64,000 bases of DNA from Symsagittifera roscoffensis (taxonomy: Eukaryota; Xenacoelomorpha; Acoela; Convolutidae), in NCBI RefSeq assembly GCF_963678635.1, contig NC_087070.1, positions 45,115,467 to 45,179,466 of the forward strand, given 5' to 3'. Below, in pieces: positions 34,995-46,446 of this stretch. A program made the position numbers and the translations under genes. Within the stretch, counting starts at the first letter, position 1. Each line of letters begins with the position of its first letter. The notes beneath the pieces are model-generated. The model was not told the origin of the DNA. It searched no databases and saw only the letters and a list, made by a program, of their open reading frames with translations.

Positions 34995-36353
34995 CAAGAC
35001 AAATTGCACGGAAAAGATTTTTAAAGCGAAGAAACGCAGTCTCCGAATCAGAAGTCAGTAATTTAGATGCACTTTGCAAACTAAAAGATACAGTAAATAA
35101 AAACTACCCAGTTCACAATCAATTATATTTTTCCGATTCAGAAGCCACATCACATTCATCAAAACAAGGAAAAAGAAGAACAAAAAAGATATACAAAATT
35201 AAACCAGTACGTCTATACAATTGGAATCAACCAATCAGACACATCGAACATTACGCACTGACCGTCATAAAACGAAAAAATGATACAGAGTCCAAGTGAC
35301 GAGAGTCCAGACGAAAACTCTGTTTTCCCATTTCTCATCAATTCACTCACTGAAGATAGAGGACAAATACAGTTTTGCAATTGTCTAATCGCAAATTTAT
35401 TCGAACAAGGAATAAGCCCATGTAAAGCAGAATTCCCAGAAATAAAAATCAAAAGATAAATTGTCGATCATTATTTAAAAGGAATATGTAACCTAACACA
35501 ACAATATGGAGTTTACACCATAGAACTCAGTACAGCAAGTAAATTTCATGGTAAACATGTTATTCAAACAGACGACGTCGACATAAAAATTTCAAAAGTA
35601 TTCTTAGAATTCATTAAAAACATACAACACCAAAATTCACAGAGAGCAAATTTAATTTTTACTAACGATGTTTTTGCAATAATAAATTTATTTATCTATA
35701 CTAGAAAAGACAGAAACCGAAAGCACGTCACCATTTCAAACATCAAGACACACGAATGTAAGGAATGAAATTGTCGCATTCTCAGCATTTTTAAACACAA
35801 TCCGTGAAAATTTTCCAAACAATGAAAATACACAAAAAATCTTAGCATGGTTCATAATTGATTATTTTACACATAAAATTGATTTAATTGCACAAACAAG
35901 AAAAAATTTAAGACCTCAAAGTACCAATGATGACACTGTCATTACCGAACAATCAGATTATATTTGGGACCCTGATTGGTCTCATCCATTATTCCTGAAC
36001 ATTCAAATAGACATCTCAAGTCAAGCAATCAGCACAATTTCTATTCATAAAGACTATGTAAAAGTATTTCCACTTACAATAGATGCAACACCTTTAAACT
36101 ATAATTCATTTTTACCCAATAGAAGACAAAATAATAGCTTAAATTCAACTCTTGTACAACATGAAAAGTTTGAATGGAACTAGAAATCTTACCCAACAAG
36201 ATATTTAAACACCATATATACACCTAATTATCTTTCATCAGATGATGACGATTTTTATGACAAAAACCATCAACAAAATTTTCAAAACCAAAGACTCCAC
36301 TCTTATCACGTAAATCAACCAGATATTTTGAACCATATACACGACAAAAACAT
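34995..36353 (+). pseudogene. N-terminal gag region, broken
   Basis: Long coding-like stretches continue into the gag core. One frame reads to a TGA near 35,298 (with SEATSHSSKQGKRRTK); another runs from about 35,305 past a TAA near 35,457 to a TGA near 35,768 (with NLTQQYGVYTIELSTA); a third from about 35,770 to a TAG near 36,181 (with SDYIWDPDWSHPLFL). Content is uniform in style and fits a structural polyprotein. No named domain is recognised; assignment to gag rests on position directly before the capsid and zinc-knuckle part. Confidence 0.5.
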
Positions 36354-37424
36354 ATGGGACAACCTAGACCAAATCACGCATCTCAAAATAATAATTTTTA
36401 TTCACAAAACCCATTTAAAACAGACTATTATCAACCAACGCAAATGCAAAATGAAATACCACTACCATATTATTTACAACAATATGAAATAACAAAAAAT
36501 CAAATAAAAACTTTTTCACAAAAGCCAAATGCCGCAGAATCACTACAAATGACAATGAATCCATACCTAATGGGTGGATCGTCAATAACATCAAATAAAC
36601 CATTGATGGTATTGACAGGCATAGAACCTGAATATTCTGTAAAAGATTATTTATATGCAGTCACAGCAAATTTAACTTTAAATATAGGACCTGAACCAAT
36701 TATTACACCACTTCACCAAAATTGGTTACATAGACGCACAGCGTTAATACAAACAACACTTGATGGCGCAGCTCAAAAATGGTTTCCAGCTTTACCAATA
36801 GACATGAAAACAGATTGGAAAAGATTCACACAAGAATTTTCATCAATGTTTGACTCTGAAAGAAATAAACAACATCAAAGTGTTTTATGTAATAAAATTC
36901 GCAGACTACCAAACGAAACAATTAAACCGTTGGCAGTTAGAATCGAAACACTAGTTCGAAAAGCATATTCACTTAAGACTCATGATTATAAAAACACGAA
37001 AATGACAGAAATCTTAATGATGACTCTAACACCTCAATTAAGGAAAATAGTTATTAAAAAGATAGCATCACATCCCTCCTCAATTCGAGAACCAGATTTA
37101 GATTTTAGAAAATTAGTCGATAAACTAGAACAAGTAGAAATCACAATGAAACTCGAAGAAAAAGAAAATCTCAAACCACAATATGTTAATATAATTGAAA
37201 CAAATACTACACATATAAACAACATACAAGATTCAGATGTAGACCTAACTGAAAAAATCACTGAAGTTTTAAACATATATGAGAAAAATCCAAATTTCAA
37301 AGATAAACCATCTTTCAAAAAATGGTGTAATTATTGCCGAAGATACGGACACAGCATTGCCGAATGTAGACAAAAACAACAAGATAACCAGAACAAACCA
37401 CAAAAGTACAAAGAACCAAATTAA
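36354..37424 (+). CDS. gag core, copy 1 (capsid plus zinc knuckle)
   Basis: An uninterrupted 356-codon frame. Residues 70-270 have the retrotransposon capsid pattern: a helical region with HRRTALIQTTLDGAAQKWF, then WKRFTQEFSSMFDSERNK and LRKIVIKKIASHPSS. Near residue 325 is a CCHC zinc knuckle (CNYCRRYGHSIAEC). It would form the particle shell and bind the RNA genome. The start is set by the upstream stop, so the true N-terminus probably lies in the broken region before it. After the stop at 37,424 the RNA-binding tail continues in other frames. A second tandem copy starts about 1.5 kb downstream. Confidence 0.8.
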   Translation: MGQPRPNHASQNNNFYSQNPFKTDYYQPTQMQNEIPLPYYLQQYEITKNQIKTFSQKPNAAESLQMTMNPYLMGGSSITSNKPLMVLTGIEPEYSVKDYLYAVTANLTLNIGPEPIITPLHQNWLHRRTALIQTTLDGAAQKWFPALPIDMKTDWKRFTQEFSSMFDSERNKQHQSVLCNKIRRLPNETIKPLAVRIETLVRKAYSLKTHDYKNTKMTEILMMTLTPQLRKIVIKKIASHPSSIREPDLDFRKLVDKLEQVEITMKLEEKENLKPQYVNIIETNTTHINNIQDSDVDLTEKITEVLNIYEKNPNFKDKPSFKKWCNYCRRYGHSIAECRQKQQDNQNKPQKYKEPN

Positions 37425-37719
37425 TCATTCTATCAATTCATGAAAAAAGACCAAAATTTACCAAGCAAAAATATACATAGTAATAATAGTTCTGGTAAAC
37501 CACTTCAAAATAATTCAAATAATTCAAGAAACCTATCACGTTATAACTCTAGTTATAGAGGTAGGTAACCAGAACAAAGAAATTCATGAAATTTCTCACA
37601 AAATAGATATAGTTGATCAAATAGTCAAAATAATCAGTATAGAAACAACTATTCACAATCAAATTCAACAGAAAAAAAAACAATAAACAGCAAAACCAAA
37701 ATAAACATAAAACATCATA

Positions 37720-39200
37720 TTATACACCTAAATATCTTTCATCAGATGATGACGATTTTTATGACAAAAACCATCAACAAAATTTTCAAAACCAAAGACT
37801 CCACTCTTATCACGTAAATCAACCAGATATTTTTGAACCATATACACGAGAAAAACATATGGGACAACCTAGACCAAATCACGCATCTCAAAAAAAAGAA
37901 TTTCTATTCACAAAACCCATTTAATACAGACTATTATCAACCAACGCAAATGCAAAATGAAATACCACTACCATATTATTTACAACAACTTGAAATAACA
38001 AAAAATCAAATAACAAACTTTTCACAAAAGCCAGATGCCGCAGAAACACTACAAATGACAATGAATCCGTTTCTAATGGGTGGATCGTCAATAACTTCAA
38101 ATAAACCATTGATGGTATTTACAGGCACAGACCCTGAATATTCTGTAGAAGATTATTTAAATGCAGTCACAGCAAATTTAATTTTAAATTTAGGACCTGA
38201 ACCAATTAATACACCACTTCACCAAAATTGGATACATAGACGCACAGCGTTAATACAAACAACACTTGATGGCGTAGCTCAAAAATGGTTTTCAGTTTTA
38301 CCTATAGACATAAAAACAGATTAAAAAGATTCACACAAGAATTTTCAAAAATGTTTGACTCTGAAAGGAATAAACAACATCAAAGAGTTTTATGTAATGA
38401 AATTCGCAGACTACCAAACGAAACAATTAAACAATTGGCAGTTAGAATCGAAAAACTAGTTCGAAAAGCATATTCACTTAACACTCATGGTTATAAAAAC
38501 ACGAAAATGACAGAAATCTTAATGATGACTCATACATCTCAATTAAGGAAAAAAGCTATTAAAAAGATAGCATCACATCCCTCCTCAATTCGAGAACCAG
38601 ATTTAGATTTTAGAAAATTAGTCGACAAACTAGAACAAGTAGAAATCACAATGAAACTCCAAGAAAAAGAAAATCTCAAACCACAATATGTTAATATAAT
38701 CGAAACAAATACTACACATATAAACAACATACAAGATTCAGATGTAGACCTAACTGAAAAAATCACTGAAGTTTTAAAGATATATGAGAAAAATCCAAAT
38801 TTCAAAGGTAAACCATCTTTCAAAAAATGGTGTAATTATTGCCGAAGATACGGATACAACATTGCCGAATGTAGACAAAAACAACAAGATAACCAGATTA
38901 AACCACAAAAGTACAAAGATCCAAATAAATCATTCTATCATTTCATGAAAAAAGACCAAAATTTACCAAACAAAATATACATAGTAATAATAGCTCCGGT
39001 AAACCACTTCAAAATAATTCAAATAATTCAAGAAACCTATCACCTTATAACTCTAGTTATAGAGGTAGGTCACCAGAACAAAGAAATTCACGAAATTTCT
39101 TACAAAATAGATATTGTCGTTCAAAGAATCAAAATAATCAGTATAGAAACAACTATTCACGATCAAATTCAAACAGAAGAGGTTATTCATTTGATACCGG
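37720..39200 (+). repeat. tandem duplication of gag (offset 1,504 bp)
   Basis: Sequence from about 36,215 (TACACCTAATTATCTTTCATC) recurs from about 37,720, with an offset of 1,504 at GATGATGACG (36,241 and 37,745). The match runs through capsid and zinc knuckle. The copies differ by scattered substitutions and several one-base indels. Confidence 0.85.
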
Positions 39201-39625
39201 TTCCCATTAAAATTCTAGGAATAGGCACTTATCAAAGGATAGATCACAAAATTCATCACACAATAGAAACAGAAACTATTCAAACAATAGGAATAGAAGT
39301 TATTCAAATAATCGAAATCGACGTTACCAAAACAATAGATCAAGAAACAATTCATACAACAGATCTAATTATCAACGAACCAATAACAACTACTAAAATA
39401 GACCACGAAATAATTCACAAAATAGGAATCCAAGTTATAACAACCAACAAAGAAATTATTCTCAATCTCCTCATAGAAATAATAATCGCTACTCCAATTC
39501 CCAACACATATATAGAAGCAACACACCGAAACATCAACGACAAATTAATCAGGTACAAACAACTGAAGAAACAACTTCGGACCCCGCTGGTATCGATGAT
39601 TCAGAAAGTACTGAATTACAATTAA
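37833..39625 (+). pseudogene. gag core, copy 2, with Arg/Ser/Asn-rich tail
   Basis: The capsid region is split over two frames (37,833-38,324 and 38,285 onward), with a break near 38,322. The zinc knuckle is present with a substituted histidine neighbourhood (CNYCRRYGYNIAEC; the CCHC histidine is Tyr). Near 38,970 the copy has one A fewer than copy 1 in an A run, and the frame that stays open to 39,625 is then not the one that resembles the downstream sequence. In the other frame the segment 38,980-39,560 is rich in Arg, Ser, Asn and Tyr, as in RNA-binding nucleocapsid tails. A further coding stretch (39,688-39,972) leads into the protease. Confidence 0.7.
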
Positions 39626-39687
39626 ATCACATTAGTTGTGAATCAACAGACAGCGAAAGTGATACAAATAACACCATCTCAGTTAAT

Positions 39688-40904
39688 ATGATCACAGTTG
39701 AAAATGGCTACGAACCTATTGTATATGAACAACCCTTCACTTCACATATTTACGAAAATCAACTGGAACTTCTTCAAAACTACTACACTAGACCCATTAG
39801 TAATAATGTACCAGTTGAACAAGAAGTAAATGAAATTAACACTGTAATTAAACCCGAAAAAGACGAAATACAATGCTCAAGTACAAACCACATATATCAA
39901 AATATACAAAAAAAACAGCCAATGGAAAAAATCTGGACAATTCCATTTCTCTTAGAAAGTCCAAAAAGTTAAGAATTTCAACCACCAGATCTTGAAATCG
40001 ATTTTTTAATCGCTCAGGAGCAGAATCAAATATTATTAATCTCCCCACTTGGAAAGAAATCAGAACACTGCACCCAACCTTAATACCTATTAAAACAGCC
40101 AGCAAATTAGCAACAGCACAAGGCTCAACATTAATTAATTATCGAAAAAATCCAACTTTTCCTTGTTCCCACTAGAACAATGGAACAAAACAAAATCCTA
40201 AACAAACCATTTAAGCAAACATTCCACATATCAGATATAAAACAAAATATCATTGGCATACCGTTTATAACTAAATATATTCCCACAATAAACATCTTAA
40301 ATAGTAAACTCGATATTAAAGACAAGTACACAAGAATGAAGAATACATAATCAACATTCTTTCAAAGATTAAACAAACAACCACCCTTTTTCTCCAAATT
40401 TTACCCTATATACAATCAGGAACGAAAATACCTGAAACCACTATCAGGAAATGTATATAACTTTTCAATCAAACAAGTTCACCAGTAGGATAAAAACCAA
40501 AAAAAAACAACATCTCTTGAATTTAAACCTTGAATTTAAACCTATTCATAAGTTTTTTCGAATCACAATTTCATCCATAAAATACATGAAACATTCAAAC
40601 TCCGATATTATTTCATTACACGTATATAACAATTCACCATATCAGATAAAATTACCTCTAAGACTCTTAGGATACTGTGAAACAAATGCCACAACTTTAC
40701 CTAAGAACGAAGTAGCATATCGAGTCAATAATATATTACAATTACTCGACATATGCCTATCAACAATTCTTGATGAAGAATTATCAATAAACAATTTAAT
40801 AAGCAACGAAAAAAAAACACAGATTATTTCACAAAAACACCATGTTTGTTGAACCAACGTTTAAAATATCACATTAAAAAGAAGAACAGCAAAACTTTCT
40901 AACA
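39688..40904 (+). pseudogene. gag-pol junction and aspartic protease, broken
   Basis: The 39,688-39,972 frame (95 codons, acidic, ending IWTIPFLLESPKS) leads to a retropepsin-like region. The active-site surroundings are visible near 40,014-40,034 as SGAESNII in one frame, but the codon for the expected catalytic aspartate just before it is disrupted by a small indel. Downstream stretches to about 40,330 and a linker frame at 40,451-40,852 (133 codons) bridge to RT. The product would be the protease cutting the Gag-Pol polyprotein; this copy should be inactive. Confidence 0.6.
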
Positions 40905-42429
40905 ATGTTTAATTTTCAACGTTCTCAAAAAACACAAAACGAATTCGACAAATTAGCCAAACTATTATTAAATTATCCAACAGTTTATGCAACATCAAAA
41001 TTGGATGTTGGAAAAATTAGTTCACCACTTCATTTACCTTTAAAACCTCACGCAATTTTCAAAAAACAAAGAGCAAGCAAAGTTCCAATACACTTACATA
41101 AAGTAAACAGACTACTTGACATTTTAGAACAATATGAAATTATATCCCCAGTTAATAAAGAGGAACAACCAAAAAATAACACCTTTATCAACCCAGTTAT
41201 CATACTAGCTAAAAGAGAATCACTAAAAATTGTTCTAGACGCTAGATAGCTCAATTCACTAATTGACGAATCTAAATGCAATTGGCCTATTGAACCCATT
41301 CAAGTAATTCTAACAAAAATAAATGATAAATTTTTCACAACCGCAGATATGAATAGCGCATACAACCAAATGCCATTAGATGAACAATCACGACGGTTAA
41401 CACAATTCGTTATTGGAAATCAACAATACGAATTCAATAGATTATTCTATGGAATATCCATAGGACCAGCAGCTTTTTCAGTTTTTATGAGTAAAATTTT
41501 TAGACCACTTATACTCAAGAAAAATGCAATCACATTCTTAGACAATGTTTTCATGCAATCACAAACTAAAGATGAAATAATTATAATTTTAGAACAGTAT
41601 CATCAAATACTCAAAAATGAAAACATGAAAGCAGCCCCAGACAAATCACATTTTTTTTCTAACACGCGTAAATTTTCTTGGACACATTATTGAAAGAAAC
41701 ACTATTACTCCATTAAAATCACGCGTAGACGCAATTCAAAAACTTCAACCACCCACAAATAAAAAGAAATTCCAAGAATTCCTTGGAATGTTAAATTTCT
41801 TAAGTAAATAAGTATACAAAATGCAATTATAATTAAGACCTTTCTATAACATCCTTAGACAGCAAAATAACTTTGAATGGACTACCGAATATCAAACACG
41901 ATTTGAAGAAATTAAAAAACTGCTAACAGAACAAATGTCAAATACAATTCCAGATCCAAATCAATCATTTTACGCAATGTGCGAGGCTTTAAATTTTGGC
42001 ATCGGTGCAGCATTACTACAATCACACAATGGAACAAATAAGATGAGTCCTATATCAGCAAACTCTCGCTTTTTTACACAAGCCGAATTACGACTCTCCA
42101 CTCTTATGACAGAATGCACAGCTATAAGATACACACTTACAGAATATGAATTTCTGATACATGGATTACAACATCCAACAGTTCTATTTACAGATAACAA
42201 ACCAATTCTTTTTCTTTTTACACAGAAATCAAATCCAAACCATAGAGTTTATAGATTTCAACTAAATCTATTGAAGTTCCCAAACTTACATATAGTTTGG
42301 ACAGCAGGGAAAAACCTTGCATTACCAGATACGCTAAGTAGAAATACACCATCTGAACTACTTACACGAAAAACTACAGTTGAAATACCACAAAATGATA
42401 AATTCTATCTTGCAAAAAATGGAACATGA
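40905..42429 (+). pseudogene. reverse transcriptase and RNase H
   Basis: RT fingers and palm are in one frame from 40,905 to 41,693, with an in-frame TAG at 41,247-41,249. Motifs include INPVIILAKRES, TTADMNSAYNQMPL, YEFNRLFYGISIGPAAF and, at about 41,536, FLDNVFMQSQ where the catalytic YxDD box should be; the second Asp is Asn. The frame breaks near 41,665 in a T run, and the thumb/connection lies in another frame with stops. RNase H is open from 41,935 to 42,429 (FYAMCEALNFGIGAALLQS, LSTLMTECTAI, VLFTDNKPILF). The expected DAS-type Asp at the first catalytic position is Glu in CEALN. The enzyme copies the RNA genome; this copy looks dead. Confidence 0.85.
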
Positions 42430-44548
42430 CCAAGATTAGAATGTAAATATGCAGTTAAAAATAATATAGATCAATCATAAATAAATAATTTACAACCTTT
42501 TCTACTTTATTTAGATTGTCAAAATAATCATTATGAAGTTGATTTATTAGGTATACCCATATTTAAACCAATTCCATATTCACATTGGATAAAAAATAAT
42601 ACCCAACAAAAGAAAATCAAACAACCACCTCATGAAAAAGATCCTTTCCCACTAATAGAAAAAGAAAATTTAACTAATACTACAAATTTATCAGGACCAC
42701 CAACAAATAATTTAAAATACACAGTAAATCAAGTTTTTGACCTTCATGACCCACTCGACACAATTCCCCTATCAAAATTAGAAATCGAAAATATTTTTCC
42801 ACCAGCAACCGAAACAGTTACACAACCATTATTACAAAAAAACCAAAATTTTGACCCTGTTATTAGACAACTCAAATCATGGCACAAATATAAACCAAAG
42901 CCAGCAAAAGCTGATGCAACAATATTAGGAAATAAAACACTCCTCCGATACTTTAGAAAATTTAATAATACAACTATAAATGAAAGCACTGATCTTTTAG
43001 AATATCAAACACCTAATTTTAAAGTACCCTGTCTTCCCCTCAGTATGATGTTGATAGCATTCAACATATCACACACACAAAATACAAAAGGACACTCGAG
43101 ATCAGAAAAAACATATTCAAATTTTACACAACATTTTTATTTCCCAAATGCACCAATTTGGATTAAAGTATTATGCAACGATTGCATATTATGTCATTTA
43201 AATAAACTTTATCCAAATCGAAAACAAATAGCACAGAAACAAGATTTTAAAGGACAAAGCCTATATTTCAATCATAGAATTTCATTTGACACAAAAGGAC
43301 CAATTTCATCATCTTCCGAAGGAAATTCTTATATTATGGTCATGATGCATTTACGCACTACGTAGAACTCAACCCAGTACCACATTGTAATGCTTATTAC
43401 GCATAAACAACACTTTACGAACATTGGATAGATAAATTCAGACTACCCGAAATACTAGTCACAGATAACGGCACAGAATTTATAAATAATGAAATCATCA
43501 CATTATGCCATCTATATAGTATCAAACATAAACCACGTACATCTCATGCACCATGGACAAATGAATTAGTCGAAGGTATCAACCGTTCACTACAAGAATA
43601 TATTCGATGTATCATTAATGGAAATGATACACGATATACTGAATGGTCAGCAGAAGTAAAATTAGTCCCCTTATCCTATAATTCACAAATCACAACAACT
43701 CTAGGAACGTCACCATACGAAACGGTTTTTAATCAAAAGCCACGAAAACCAATTATGCTTACAGCAATTGCCCATAAAAATACACAAGGATATTGTCAAC
43801 CAAATAAAGATTCAATTTGTTATAATCTACCCTTACATACACATAATGAAGACCACTTTCATCATCCACAGATTTTAAAATTAGCTTCCGGTACACATAC
43901 CAAATGGATTTTGAAAAGAGATAAAAAACATAATGAAATCTACAGTTACAAAGGCAAAATATAAACAACCAAATTAATTCACGCTTCATGCCAGCCACAG
44001 ATTTAAAAATTGGAACACTTGTTTTAATACCTAATTTTATTACACAAAAAGGAATCTCCAAAAAATTACAACCAAATCGAAAAGGACCCTACCAAATAAT
44101 TGATAAAACTACTGATAAAACATACAAACTTACTGACTCCAGTAAAAAAGAAATCGTTCAACACCGTAACAACCTGTTACCTTATTATCCAAAAGAATAC
44201 GCACTCCGCGAATTAACTCAATTATATTCTTTCACATGTTTACACATCGTTCAAAACAATCCACGAACGGAACAAAATCAAAACGTTAAAACCAATAAAA
44301 ATCAAAAAACATTCCAACCGCAAAATGCAAACCCTCAAATATCAAACACACCAGAACCAAAAATATCTCAAAAAGAAAGAAAAAATAGAAAAATGACAGA
44401 AAAAATTTTACCACAGGATCAACAACAAAAATACAAACATAGAGAATCATCACGACTTAGAAGTCAAAGACTAAAAAACTACAAGATATTTATCCCACAA
44501 TCTAAAATACTAAAGAAAGTTGAATTTCAAAAACAACTTAAATTTTGA
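42430..44548 (+). pseudogene. integrase with GPY/F module
   Basis: A linker region to about 42,990 is followed by the H2C2 zinc-binding segment (HTQNTKGHSRSEKTYSNF ... CNDCILCHLNK, 43,070-43,205). The core has its first Asp in HRISFDTKGP (about 43,290), second in LVTDNGTEF (about 43,464) and the Glu in NELVEGINRS (about 43,572). A frame break and stop lie at 43,346-43,407. A C-terminal frame from 43,988 to 44,548 holds the GPY/F module (RKGPYQIIDKTTDKTYKL), typical of Ty3/gypsy integrases, followed by a Lys/Gln-rich tail. The tail end is the start of the duplicated block. Confidence 0.8.
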
Positions 44549-45126
44549 TTAACGTCAATATTTTTTTAAATCACTTTAAACCTTCGTATTTCCGTAATAA
44601 CATGCTGAAAATAAACTTGATAATTTCTAGTTTTAAATCAGCAAATAGAAATCATTCAAATTTGTCACCTTATTATCTCTAACACAAACTCATTAGCCGA
44701 CAGATATCAATCTCCAGGCATATCTATAACTATTTTTAAGACCTCCAGGTCAAAAAAAAGCAACTTGATAAAACTTGAGAACTAAAATAAACACTACTTC
44801 AATATTACAACCCTCCCCTATCAAACTATGCAAAAATTAACAATATTTTTTCAATTCAGACCTCAAAAACCCTCCAACTAAAAATGGCTTCTTTCTATAA
44901 CAGTCGATAACTTAAAACAAAAACTTTCAAATTTTTTCACAAAATTTTCTACTCTATTAAAAATTTTTGCTATTCTTTTTCATTGAAACTTTTGAATCCC
45001 TAATAATCCTTTCTATAAGTTTTGGTAATCTTTTTTTTAGTTTTCTATTCCCTATTTGAAATATACCTCCAACTTTCCCAAATCCTTGACCACATCTACA
45101 GGTACGAAAACACAGAATCTGTTTAA
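44549..45126. other. spacer between pol and the accessory/envelope genes, copy 1
   Basis: AT-rich, no long frame. Words such as CTCATTAGCCGACAG and AAGACCTCCAGGTCAAAAA recur at the equivalent places at 50,630-50,700 and 51,900-51,970. A spliced leader or subgenomic promoter could lie here, but none can be fixed by eye. Confidence 0.4.
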
Positions 45127-46446
45127 ATGACACGAACCATTTTTAGTCGAAAAGATATTTTTTTATTCATAATTTTTCTCACATTTTTAATATCCCTAAT
45201 CATGACAATGTGCAAATTTATGAAAAAGGCAATAGCCACATTCGCCTTAGCAACTATTCTTTTGATACTTTTTATTGAAGAATATTATAATCAACATAAA
45301 TTTTCCCAATAGAATTAAAAACTCAAAAACCTTTTCAAAATTGCTAATCAACCACCATCAAACCAGCCCCCACCAACAACATCCCATGAAAGTCCAATAA
45401 CACCTACAACTACCAATAGCCCCCAACCATCAACACGAATTTCTTTTCAAGACAATTCATACACTTTTGAAGAACGACACGCACGATTATTTGAACCATT
45501 AGAACCAGTTAATCGCCAAGCATCTTTAAGCGGACCAACACATAATTAATATCCCACTTTACAACAAAATCTCAATCGAGTAACACCTATTAGCCAAAAT
45601 CAAAATACATTTGAAATAAATAGACATTTTATACATCCAAGACGAAATGGAAATATTCAAACCCCCAGAGTTCATTTTAATATACCCTAATCAGCAACAC
45701 CAACTACCTCAGAACTTTCAAGCAGTACACTACCAGAAACTCTCACAATTGCTTCACAACATAGCATTTCAAATATTCCATCAGACTATCTAGGTTCAAC
45801 TCCAACATCAGAGCAAATCCGAGAAAATCCTTTTAACCCCCCAGACACCACCAAAAGACCACCATATTGGACAACACATTCATATACTCAAGGCGAACCA
45901 AACTTAGTAAATGAACCAATAGATATTTCTTCTGATACATCATCCCTGCCAGAATAATTTTCACTCCCATCAACACCATCTATAAGTCAAATATCACCAA
46001 CTCTTTTCCCTCTTAATTTCCCCACCAACCTTGACGCTAGATACCAAGAACAGTCATCGACAAACACCCCTCTACGGTTAGATTGGAATACTTTCGTAGC
46101 ACCTCCCCCACTATTTGGACAACATCAAGAAAGTAGCCGACTCCACAATTGGGCACTAAATAGATTACAATATAGACAAGATATTCACAAAGATATTCAA
46201 GAACACAATATTCAAATACTTCAACAAAATAGTCTCCAATTGAAGTTTGAAATCACAGTCAGAATTGATAATATTGTTCAACACCCTTTTTCCCTAAGCC
46301 CACCAAATATAACAGCTCAATCACTACCTCCCCCGTTTATAACAACTAAAATTATATATAAATACGACAGATATACCAAAAACACAATTGGATTTATTAC
46401 CTTTTATAACCCAAACTCAGGATTATTAAACACATGTATATTTTAG
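45127..46446 (+). pseudogene. membrane-segment plus Pro/Thr-rich ORF, copy 1
   Basis: One frame runs from the ATG at 45,127 to the TAG at 46,444, interrupted by stops at 45,310, 45,316, 45,547, 45,688 and 45,955. The first 61 codons are intact and hold two hydrophobic segments (FLFIIFLTFLISLIMTMC and AIATFALATILLILFI). The rest is Pro/Thr/Ser/Asn-rich and probably disordered, ending in a more ordered part (NWALNRLQYRQDIHKDIQEH). The three inner TAA stops occur at equivalent sites in copy 2. I do not recognise a family. It sits directly before the envelope-like gene, whose start overlaps its end in copy 2. The 61-codon part could be a separate small membrane protein. Confidence 0.5.

Noticed and set aside
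37034-37318. Minus-strand hydrophobic frame opposite gag, repeated at 38,539
   Set aside because: Antisense shadow of the capsid coding sequence.
38990-39600. Ile/Thr-rich frame that is open to 39,625
   Set aside because: It is open only because of a frame shift near 38,970; another frame gives the expected Arg/Ser/Asn-rich nucleocapsid tail.
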